Program-made: the position numbers and the translations under genes
Source: UBA1227 sp045642705
GTDB taxonomy: Bacteria; Bacillota; Clostridia; Oscillospirales; Acutalibacteraceae
Assembly (NCBI GenBank): GCA_045642705.1
Contig: JAZUJK010000024.1
Coordinates: forward strand, 1 to 56,710
Reading direction: 5' to 3'
Length of the DNA stretch: 56,710 bases
In this document: positions 49,863 to 56,710 of the stretch, piece after piece
Numbering within the stretch: the stretch's first letter is position 1
How the letters are laid out: every line of letters starts with the position of its first letter
Notes under the pieces: model-generated
Told to the model about the DNA's origin: nothing
Databases searched by the model: none
What the model saw: only the letters and a program-made list of their open reading frames with translations

Positions 49863-52502
49863 TTAGAGGCTCTCCTTAATTGCAGCCTGTGCAGCAGCAA
49901 GACGAGCAATTGGTACACGGAATGGTGAACATGAAACATAGTCAAGACCAATCTGGTGGCAGAACTCAACAGATGTTGGGTCACCGCCGTGCTCACCGCA
50001 GATACCGCAGTGAAGTGATGGGTTAACTGGCTTACCAAGCTTGAGAGTCATCTCCATGAGCTTGCCAACACCTGTCTGGTCAAGCTTAGCAAATGGATCG
50101 TTCTCAAAGATCTTAGCATCATAGTATGCACCAAGGAACTTACCAGCGTCATCACGGCTGAAGCCGAATGTCATCTGTGTAAGGTCATTTGTACCGAAGC
50201 AGAAGAAGTCAGCGTTAGCTGCGATTTCATCAGCTGTAAGGCAAGCACGTGGAATCTCGATCATTGTACCAACTTCGTACTTGAGATCAGAACCAGCAGC
50301 TGTGATTTCAGCATCAGCTGTCTCAACAACTACTGCCTTAACGAACTTAAGTTCCTTAACTTCGCCTACAAGTGGAATCATGATTTCAGGCTTAACATCC
50401 CAATCAGGATGCTTCTTCTGAACGTTGATAGCTGCACGGATAACAGCCTTAGTCTGCATTGCAGCGATTTCAGGATATGTAACTGCAAGACGGCATCCAC
50501 GGTGACCCATCATAGGGTTGAACTCATGGAGACCAGAGATAAGAGCCTTGATATCCTCAACTGGCTTGCCCTGTGCCTTAGCAAGAAGCTCAATGTCAGC
50601 TTCCTCTGTTGGTACGAACTCATGAAGAGGTGGGTCAAGGAAACGGATTGTTACAGGACAACCCTCGAGTGCCTCATAGAGAGCCTCAAAGTCACCCTGC
50701 TGATAAGGAAGAATCTTATCAAGAGCAGCCTCTCTCTCTTCCTTAGTATCTGCACAGATCATCTCACGGAATGCAGCGATTCTATCAGCCTCAAAGAACA
50801 TGTGCTCTGTACGGCAAAGACCGATACCTTCTGCACCGAGTTCACGAGCCTTCTTAGCATCTGTTGGTGTATCAGCATTTGTTCTAACCTTGAGCTTTCT
50901 ATACTTGTCAGCCCAAGCCATTACTCTACCGAACTCACCAGCGATTGATGCGTCAACTGTTGGGATAAGGCCCTGATAAATCTTACCTGTTGAACCATCA
51001 ATTGAGATATAGTCGCCCTCTTTGAATGTGATACCAGCAAGTGTGAACTGCTTGTTATCTTCATCCATATTGATATCGCCACAACCAGAAACGCAGCACT
51101 TACCCATACCACGAGCAACAACTGCTGCGTGTGATGTCATACCGCCACGAACTGTGAGGATACCCTGAGCAGACTTCATACCAGAAATATCTTCCGGAGA
51201 TGTCTCAAGACGAACAAGAACAACCTTCTCGCCACGAGCGTCCCACTCTACTGCGTCATCAGCTGTAAATACAACCTTACCGCAAGCAGCACCAGGAGAT
51301 GCGCCAAGACCAGCACCAAGTGCCTCTGCCTTCTTGAGCTCAGCAGCATCAAACTGTGGGTGAAGAAGTGTATCAAGATTACGTGGGTCAATCATAAGAA
51401 CTGCTTCCTGCTCTGTCTTATGTCCTTCATCAACGAGGTCACAAGCAATCTTAAGAGCTGCTGGAGCTGTTCTCTTACCATTACGGCACTGGAGCATATA
51501 GAGCTTTCTGTTCTCAACAGTGAACTCCATATCCTGCATGTCGTGATAGTGGTTCTCAAGTGTGTCACATACTTTGATAAACTCAGCATATGCCTCTGGG
51601 AATTCCTGCTCCATCTGAGCGATTGGCATTGGAGTACGAACACCAGCAACAACGTCCTCGCCCTGAGCGTTCTTTAGGAACTCACCCATAAGTTTATTTT
51701 CACCTGTTGCAGGGTCACGAGTAAATGCAACGCCTGTACCAGACTCATTGTTAAGGTTACCGAATACCATTAGCATTACGTTAACAGCAGTACCCCATGA
51801 ATAAGGGATATCGTTATCACGACGATATACGTTTGCACGTGGGTTATCCCATGAACGGAATACAGCTTCAATAGCAAGCTTTAACTGTACAACTGGATCA
51901 GATGGGAAATCCTCACCAAGCTGATTCTTATACTCAGCCTTGAACTGCTCAGCAAGAAGTTTAAGGTCAGCAGCTGTAAGATCTACATCGAACTTAACGC
52001 CCTTTTCCTCTTTCATCTTGTCGATAAGCTGCTCAAAATACTTCTTACCAACTTCCATAACAACATCAGAGAACATCTGAATGAAACGTCTGTAAGAGTC
52101 ATATACAAAACGCTCAAAAGCAGGATCTGGGTTGCCAGCAATCATTGCTGCTACAACGTCATCATTAAGACCGAGGTTAAGGATTGTATCCATCATACCT
52201 GGCATAGATGCGCGAGCACCTGAACGTACTGATACGAGAAGAGGATTGTTAAGATCACCGAACTTCTTACCGTTGATCTCTTCCATCTTCTTAACGCCAT
52301 CCATAGTCTGAGCCATGATTTCGTCATTGATCTTGCGTCCATCTTCATAATACTGTGTACAAGCTTCTGTTGTGATTGTGAAGCCCTGAGGAACAGGAAG
52401 ACCGATTGATGTCATTTCAGCGAGGTTAGCGCCTTTACCACCAAGAAGATTTCTCATGGTCATGTCGCCTTCGCTAAACATATATACCCATTTGTTAGCC
52501 AT
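49863..52502 (-). CDS. ppdK: Pyruvate, phosphate dikinase
   Basis: Interconverts pyruvate, ATP and Pi with PEP, AMP and PPi, a glycolytic or gluconeogenic link common in anaerobes. The nucleotide-binding domain starts with LLGGKGANLAEM (19-30). The swivelling phosphohistidine is H458 in VRGGMTSHAAVVARGMGK. The C-terminal PEP/pyruvate barrel ends with LHCGICGEHGGDP. 879 residues from the ATG at 52502, which has GGAGG 8 nt upstream; an in-frame ATG at 52517 overlaps that site and is less likely. Single-gene unit. Confidence 0.97.
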   Translation of the reverse strand: MANKWVYMFSEGDMTMRNLLGGKGANLAEMTSIGLPVPQGFTITTEACTQYYEDGRKINDEIMAQTMDGVKKMEEINGKKFGDLNNPLLVSVRSGARASMPGMMDTILNLGLNDDVVAAMIAGNPDPAFERFVYDSYRRFIQMFSDVVMEVGKKYFEQLIDKMKEEKGVKFDVDLTAADLKLLAEQFKAEYKNQLGEDFPSDPVVQLKLAIEAVFRSWDNPRANVYRRDNDIPYSWGTAVNVMLMVFGNLNNESGTGVAFTRDPATGENKLMGEFLKNAQGEDVVAGVRTPMPIAQMEQEFPEAYAEFIKVCDTLENHYHDMQDMEFTVENRKLYMLQCRNGKRTAPAALKIACDLVDEGHKTEQEAVLMIDPRNLDTLLHPQFDAAELKKAEALGAGLGASPGAACGKVVFTADDAVEWDARGEKVVLVRLETSPEDISGMKSAQGILTVRGGMTSHAAVVARGMGKCCVSGCGDINMDEDNKQFTLAGITFKEGDYISIDGSTGKIYQGLIPTVDASIAGEFGRVMAWADKYRKLKVRTNADTPTDAKKARELGAEGIGLCRTEHMFFEADRIAAFREMICADTKEEREAALDKILPYQQGDFEALYEALEGCPVTIRFLDPPLHEFVPTEEADIELLAKAQGKPVEDIKALISGLHEFNPMMGHRGCRLAVTYPEIAAMQTKAVIRAAINVQKKHPDWDVKPEIMIPLVGEVKELKFVKAVVVETADAEITAAGSDLKYEVGTMIEIPRACLTADEIAANADFFCFGTNDLTQMTFGFSRDDAGKFLGAYYDAKIFENDPFAKLDQTGVGKLMEMTLKLGKPVNPSLHCGICGEHGGDPTSVEFCHQIGLDYVSCSPFRVPIARLAAAQAAIKESL

Positions 52503-52574
52503 TTTTATTGCCTCCATTTAGTTTAGTTTAATATACCTTTAGATATATAAAATTATCCGTTTGTGATAATACCA

Positions 52575-52613
52575 TAAAAAAGCACCCTTTTCAATAGAAA
52601 AGAAGTGCTTTTT
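52575..52613 (-). terminator. Intrinsic terminator after the CapA-family gene
   Basis: Stem of AAAAAGCAC with GTGCTTTTT extended by TTTTC/GAAAA around a small internal bulge. On the minus strand the final arm runs straight into TTTTTTATGG. Confidence 0.75.
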
Positions 52614-52631
52614 GCAAACTTTGTTAATTTT

Positions 52632-53939
52632 TTAACCATTCCATGCTTTAAATCCAGCATCGACCAATTCTACTGTTCTATTCTTAGACTTACTTGCATC
52701 TCCAGAATTTTGTTTAACTGCGCTCAAATCCCGAAGAGGAGTTACTTCCCAAACAGTTTTTCCAGATTCTGTAATCTCGTTTACCCAGGTTGGAGTGTAG
52801 TCAACTGTCTTAAGTTCTACTCTTCCATCGCCATATTTCACGAACTCTGTATATACGATAATTCCATCCTCTGTGTTACCTGTCTTGAGGTTCATAAATC
52901 TAATTCTCTGATTAGAGATAAAGTTTCCTGTTGAATAGATACAGAATGTCTTATGTGAACCACTTGTCAAAACAGTTGCAGGTTCAATTACATGTGGATG
53001 GCCACCGATGATTACATCGACGCCGAGATCGCACATCTTCTGTGCAATCTTTTCTTGTTGCGTACTCTGCTTCATCTTATACTCTGTACCCCAGTGGATA
53101 TAGAGCATAATTGCCTCTGCGCCATCACGCTTCATGTCACCAATATTTTTCTCTATTTCTGTATAGAAAATATCAAGTGCATCGTAATCAAAAGAATTGA
53201 TATAAGGGCAAGCCTCAGCGCTTACAACTACGCCGTTCATTGACTTTTGACCAGGTGTGGTTCTAACAGTCTCATAGGTGTAATTTATTATGCCTATTTT
53301 GATGCCATTTACATCCACAATTTCATATGGTTTCTGTGTTAAATCACCATATGTTCCTGTCTGTCCAAAGCCCATTTCACGGGCCTTATTTACAGTGCGC
53401 TTTAGTCCACCAAATCTACCATCCCAGCAGTGGTTATTAGCTGTTACAAGGAAGTCAAATCCAGTATCTTTTAGCGCCGTCAAAATAGCTGCTGGAGTTC
53501 TAAAACTTGGATATGCCGAGAAGTTTTCTTCAGCAATTGTTACCTCCAAATTAGCTACTGCCAAATCAGCTGATGAAATCTCAGATTTAATCGCACTAAA
53601 ATTCCTTGTGAAATCATAGGTATCATCTGAAGTCTTGCCGGCTTTCAAGATTTTATCATGTATTAAAATGTCGCCTACCGATGCCACTTTCGCTGTCGCT
53701 ACTACGGCGTTCGGATCTTTCTCAGACTGCTGTGACACTGCCTGTGTCCCAGTTCCCTTCGGATCTTCCTCCGCCTTCTTATTTGATTTGCTACACGCTT
53801 TACAGATAATCAAAATAATCAGTGCAAGAACCAAAATCAGAACTGATACTGTGATCATTCTGCGAAGCCTACGCTCACGTGCTTTCTTCGCACGAGCAGT
53901 AGAATACCTTGATTGATAATTTCTACTAAAATCTGCCAT
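52632..53939 (-). CDS. CapA-family metallophosphoesterase-like protein, membrane anchored
   Basis: 435 residues. A basic N-terminus (RARERRLRR) precedes one membrane helix (about 29-48), giving a type II topology with the enzyme domain outside. The CapA/PgsA domain (about 75-375) has the expected ligands: ASVGDILIHD, VANLEVTI, VTANNHCWDGR, LYIHWGTEYK and IGGHPHVIEP. Family members act in poly-gamma-glutamate capsule formation or as cell-surface phosphoesterases. No pgsB or pgsC is near, so a capsule role is uncertain. The ATG at 53939 with GGGG upstream is preferred to the TTG at 53954. Confidence 0.88.
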   Translation of the reverse strand: MADFSRNYQSRYSTARAKKARERRLRRMITVSVLILVLALIILIICKACSKSNKKAEEDPKGTGTQAVSQQSEKDPNAVVATAKVASVGDILIHDKILKAGKTSDDTYDFTRNFSAIKSEISSADLAVANLEVTIAEENFSAYPSFRTPAAILTALKDTGFDFLVTANNHCWDGRFGGLKRTVNKAREMGFGQTGTYGDLTQKPYEIVDVNGIKIGIINYTYETVRTTPGQKSMNGVVVSAEACPYINSFDYDALDIFYTEIEKNIGDMKRDGAEAIMLYIHWGTEYKMKQSTQQEKIAQKMCDLGVDVIIGGHPHVIEPATVLTSGSHKTFCIYSTGNFISNQRIRFMNLKTGNTEDGIIVYTEFVKYGDGRVELKTVDYTPTWVNEITESGKTVWEVTPLRDLSAVKQNSGDASKSKNRTVELVDAGFKAWNG

Positions 53940-53995
53940 ATATATGTACCCCAATTACATAAATATTAGATATATTATACCTAAATATAAAATTG

Positions 53996-54024
53996 TTGAC
54001 AACCAACTTTTCCTTTGCTATAAT
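53996..54024 (+). promoter_or_regulatory. Consensus promoter of tRNA-Pro
   Basis: TTGACA (53996-54001) and TATAAT (54019-54024), both full consensus, exactly 17 bp apart, 26 bp before the tRNA. Confidence 0.9.
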
Positions 54025-54050
54025 ACACCTTGCGCTTTAATAAAGCACAC

Positions 54051-54127
54051 CGAGGCGTAGCGCAGTTTGGTAGCGCATCTGGTTTGGGACCAGAGGGCCG
54101 GGGGTTCGAGTCCCTTCGCCTCGACCA
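54051..54127 (+). tRNA. tRNA-Pro (anticodon UGG)
   Basis: 77 nt including an encoded CCA. The acceptor stem is CGAGGCG/CGCCTCG with the C1-G72 pair typical of bacterial proline tRNA. The D arm is GCGC/GCGC, the anticodon stem TCTGG/CCAGA with loop TTTGGGA giving TGG at 54085-54087, and the T loop TTCGAGT. A single-tRNA unit with its own promoter and terminator. Confidence 0.97.
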
Positions 54128-54129
54128 TT

Positions 54130-54161
54130 AGAAGTCCGTACCTTCGTGGTTTACGGACTTC
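54130..54161 (+). terminator. Intrinsic terminator after tRNA-Pro
   Basis: Stem AGAAGTCCGTA with TACGGACTTCT (about 11 bp, small inner bulge), followed by TATTTTTTT. Confidence 0.9.
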
Positions 54162-54364
54162 TTATTTTTTTGCTCTCCCTCATCAATATTATTCAACAGA
54201 AATGACTTCGCCTTACTCGGCGAAGCCATTCTTTATTTTATTCAGTTATTGCATTCCGCAAGGCACTTCCCACCTTGAGTGCTGCATCGTTTTGCATTTT
54301 ATTACTTACATGAGCATAGGTCATCAATGTAAAATTCTTTTGCAATCATTTTTTAGAAAAAAAT
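54162..54364. other. Intergenic region between tRNA-Pro and the second hybrid kinase
   Basis: Short of 300 bp and without a credible gene. It holds a 7-bp hairpin CTTCGCC/GGCGAAG (54206-54225) followed by a T-rich stretch, possibly a second weak terminator. An open frame running through it and the tRNA is meaningless. Confidence 0.5.
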
Positions 54365-54396
54365 TAGCTACCGTTCGCCTTCACGAACGGTAGCTA
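54365..54396 (-). terminator. Intrinsic terminator after the second hybrid kinase
   Basis: Thirteen-bp perfect stem TAGCTACCGTTCG/CGAACGGTAGCTA with a 6-nt loop; on the minus strand AATTTTTTTCT follows. Confidence 0.9.
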
Positions 54397-54411
54397 TATG
54401 TTTATACCTAA

Positions 54412-56661
54412 TTAATTCAACAATTCCGAAAGAGTCTTCTTGAGTAATTTTACATCAACTGGCTTCGCAATATGCGCATTCATTCCGGCTTTAAGAGCTG
54501 CTTGACGATCTTCATCAAACGCATTAGCTGTCATTGCCACGATTGTGATATTTGCAAGTTCAGAATCTGGTAATGCACGAATAGCAGCTGTTGCTTCATA
54601 ACCGTCCATGACAGGCATTTGAATATCCATAAGGATAAGATCGTATTGACCTGGAGTAGAATCTTTTATCTTATCAACAGCAACAGCACCATTTTCAGCT
54701 GTATCAATAACGAATCCTTCTTCTGCAAGAATTTCCGTAGCAATTTCACGGTTCATCAAATTATCCTCAACAAGAAGAATCTTCTTGCCAGTGAAATCAT
54801 ACTCGATTTCATCAACAACTTTCTCTTCTGCAGTACCATAGCACTTGTTCAATACTTCACGAAGATTTGAAGGGAAGAGTGGTTTTGATACAAATGCTGT
54901 AACTCCAGCTTCCCTTGCCTCTTCCTCTATATCAGACCAGTCATATGCTGTAAGCACAATGATTGGAGCTTCATCACCAACAATCTGTCTAATTCTTCGA
55001 GTTGTTTCAATACCATTCATATCAGGCATAATCCAATCGATGATGTACACTTTAAAGAAATCACCCATACTAAGAGCGTCTTCTGTTCTTACAACTGCTT
55101 CCTTACCAGAAGTGCACCATTCACTACGCATGCCAACTTCACGAAGCATCTTTGCTATGTTGCGACAAGCAGTAACATCATCATCAACTACAAGGCTATT
55201 AAGACCTTCTAATTGAGCAATTTTAATTGGTTCATTACTCTTTTGACCAAGTTTAAATTCAAAGTTAAGAATTACTTCGGTTCCTTCGCCTTCTTTACTC
55301 TTGATATTGATTGTGCCACCCATCATATCAACAATGTTTTTGGTGATTGCCATACCAAGACCAGTGCCTTGAATTCCAGACACAGTGGATGAATTTACAC
55401 GAGTAAATGGATCAAAGATAGTTTTAAGAAATTCCTCACTCATACCCATTCCATTATCTTTAACGCGGAATTCATATTTACCATATCCGTTTTCTGTTAC
55501 ACTCTTTTCTTCAAGTCTTACAGAGATTGTTCCGCCCGGCTGAGTATATTTAATAGAGTTAGAGAGAATGTTAAGTAATACTTGATTTAAACGTAACTTA
55601 TCACAGTAAATGAATTGATCATTTACATTTGTATCAATAAAGAAATCTATCTGCTTGTTACGTATATCAGCTTGAACTATATTACGCATTGTATGCAAGA
55701 TCTCAGATAAATCTTCATTTTTCTCATTAATGTTAACTTTTCCTGATTCAATACGGCTCATGTCGAGCACGTCATTTATTAAGGAAAGTAAGTGCTCTGA
55801 TGATTGACTGATCTTACCTAAGTAATCCTGTACTTGTTCCTTACTATCAATATGAGTTGATGCAAGACCAGTGTAACCGATAATGGCATTCATCGGTGTA
55901 CGAATGTCGTGTGACATGTTGTTAAGGAATGTTGTTTTTGCACGGTTAGCAGCTTCAGCCATATTCTTTTCTTCAGCAATGATTCTTCTATATTCCTCAC
56001 GCTCATCCTCTACAATGTAAACGTGAAGAATGCAACTGCCAATCAAACATCCAATTGCATAAATTGGAAGCAATGGATAAAGCACTTGTAAAAAACTAGC
56101 AGCAAGCATTACAATACTAAAGAAACATATTGCAAGGTGTCTATTTTTAATAATTCCACTAGCATGCATTGTCTTCCAAGCAGTAATAAGAACTGTAAGG
56201 AAAAACAGACCTACTTGAATCCACAAACAAACATAACGAATTGTTGCTGCTTGATATGCATCATTTTCATCGAACCAGAAGAAGCATGGATAGAAGAAGT
56301 TTACAATAAGTGCTGATATTTCAAAAATAAAATATCCGCTACAAATAACTGTAACAGCTTTTCCAAAGAAATCAGTTATTTCCAAATATGCATTGATATA
56401 AATTGACCAGCTAATAATAGCTGCCGCCATCGCAACATAATATATTGTAGTGTCAATAAACAATGCTGGAATATTATTCAGGCCAGCAAAGAATCCCCAA
56501 CCTGCATCCGTTATGTAGTAAGCAAAAATCGAGAGCATAAGAGATTTATATGCTTTTGATTTTTTATCTACTGCACTACCTTTTTTAAAGAGGGTTGGGT
56601 TGATAATAATATGAACTATTATCGCAACAACACCTACTATTGAATACATGTAATCTTGCAA
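54412..56661 (-). CDS. Hybrid sensor histidine kinase with seven-helix N-terminus and two receiver domains
   Basis: 749 residues. About seven membrane helices (1-215) lead by a short linker into HisKA with H251 (NNMSHDIRTPMNAIIGYT), HATPase_c (DNGMGMS, GTGLGMAI) and two receivers with acceptors D542 (IIDWIMPDMNG) and D679 (LMDIQMPVMDGYE). From the linker on it closely follows the kinase at 12423-15470, but it lacks that protein's GGDEF-like and PAS regions. The start is a TTG behind AAGGTGA; the next ATG (56649) is too far from any ribosome binding site. No output domain; it probably signals to a phosphotransfer partner or response regulator encoded elsewhere. Confidence 0.92.
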   Translation of the reverse strand: MQDYMYSIVGVVAIIVHIIINPTLFKKGSAVDKKSKAYKSLMLSIFAYYITDAGWGFFAGLNNIPALFIDTTIYYVAMAAAIISWSIYINAYLEITDFFGKAVTVICSGYFIFEISALIVNFFYPCFFWFDENDAYQAATIRYVCLWIQVGLFFLTVLITAWKTMHASGIIKNRHLAICFFSIVMLAASFLQVLYPLLPIYAIGCLIGSCILHVYIVEDEREEYRRIIAEEKNMAEAANRAKTTFLNNMSHDIRTPMNAIIGYTGLASTHIDSKEQVQDYLGKISQSSEHLLSLINDVLDMSRIESGKVNINEKNEDLSEILHTMRNIVQADIRNKQIDFFIDTNVNDQFIYCDKLRLNQVLLNILSNSIKYTQPGGTISVRLEEKSVTENGYGKYEFRVKDNGMGMSEEFLKTIFDPFTRVNSSTVSGIQGTGLGMAITKNIVDMMGGTINIKSKEGEGTEVILNFEFKLGQKSNEPIKIAQLEGLNSLVVDDDVTACRNIAKMLREVGMRSEWCTSGKEAVVRTEDALSMGDFFKVYIIDWIMPDMNGIETTRRIRQIVGDEAPIIVLTAYDWSDIEEEAREAGVTAFVSKPLFPSNLREVLNKCYGTAEEKVVDEIEYDFTGKKILLVEDNLMNREIATEILAEEGFVIDTAENGAVAVDKIKDSTPGQYDLILMDIQMPVMDGYEATAAIRALPDSELANITIVAMTANAFDEDRQAALKAGMNAHIAKPVDVKLLKKTLSELLN

Positions 56662-56710
56662 ATGTCGTCACCTTGCTTATAAAACATTACGCTTTATTGA
56701 TTTAAAGCGC

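Noticed and set aside
54067..54393. 108-residue open frame overlapping the tRNA
   Set aside because: It runs through the tRNA and two hairpins and has no ribosome binding site or similarity to any protein I know.
1..56710. CRISPR arrays, prophage, toxin-antitoxin or defence islands
   Set aside because: No spaced direct repeats and no phage or defence genes were seen; the only mobile DNA is the insertion sequence at the left edge.

Overview
The window reads as a chromosomal segment of an anaerobic, low-to-moderate GC member of the Clostridia (Bacillota). The gene content supports this: a GlgC/GlgD two-subunit ADP-glucose pyrophosphorylase, pyruvate phosphate dikinase, a formyl-THF synthetase cluster with MetV/MetF, an ECF-type ThiT under a TPP riboswitch, and a class of IleS typical of these bacteria. 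Genes are dense, ribosome binding sites are mostly strong GGAGG types, and most transcription units end in clear intrinsic terminators. I cannot name the genus from sequence alone.

Layout. 1-1319: right part of an IS3/IS150-type insertion sequence (two transposase frames), inserted just downstream of a host gene. 1347-4203 (-): a membrane-anchored protein with a catalytically dead GDPD fold, and a membrane-anchored protein with a Leu/Met/Gly-rich repetitive ectodomain. 4577-10276 (+): glycogen synthesis operon glgB-glgC-glgD-glgA. 10319-12383: an XRE regulator (-), then a histidine phosphatase and a HAD hydrolase (+). 12423-17316 (-): typA followed by a large hybrid histidine kinase. 17380-20120 (+): TPP riboswitch, thiT, a zinc-ribbon/TPR membrane protein and a small membrane protein. 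20168-24336 (-): prfA, sua5, coaE and an M18 aminopeptidase. 24441-25184 (+): nadE. 25219-27601 (-): formyl-THF cyclo-ligase, a phenylacetate-CoA ligase and an ACT protein.

27775-35568 (+) is the metabolic centrepiece: fhs-fchA-folD-metV-metF-lpdA-gcvH-lplA. It encodes the whole methyl (C1-THF) branch from formate to methyl-THF, followed directly by lipoamide dehydrogenase, a lipoyl carrier protein and the enzyme that lipoylates it. No CO dehydrogenase/acetyl-CoA synthase, GcvT or GcvP gene is in the window. FolD lacks the lysine needed for cyclohydrolase activity, which fits the presence of a separate FchA.

35605-39108 (-): amino-sugar operon glmM / beta-helix acyltransferase / nagB / GntR regulator, with a consensus promoter and a perfect 26-bp palindrome over its -10 that is a good operator candidate for the GntR protein. 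39253-41512 (-): NhaC-type antiporter and cysteine synthase. 41682-44825 (+): ileS. 44920-45681 (+): nucleoside phosphorylase-like protein. 45753-49705 (-): amino acid permease, zinc-ribbon acyltransferase and GltS-like transporter. 49863-52502 (-): ppdK. 52632-53939 (-): CapA-family phosphoesterase. 54051-54127 (+): tRNA-Pro(UGG) with a fully consensus promoter. 54412-56661 (-): a second hybrid histidine kinase, a close paralogue of the first.

Most of the window is housekeeping and central metabolism. The parts with most unexplained content are the two surface/membrane proteins at 1347-4203, the zinc-ribbon/TPR pair at 18133-20120, the lipoyl extension of the C1 cluster, and the hairpin buried in the transposase 3' end.
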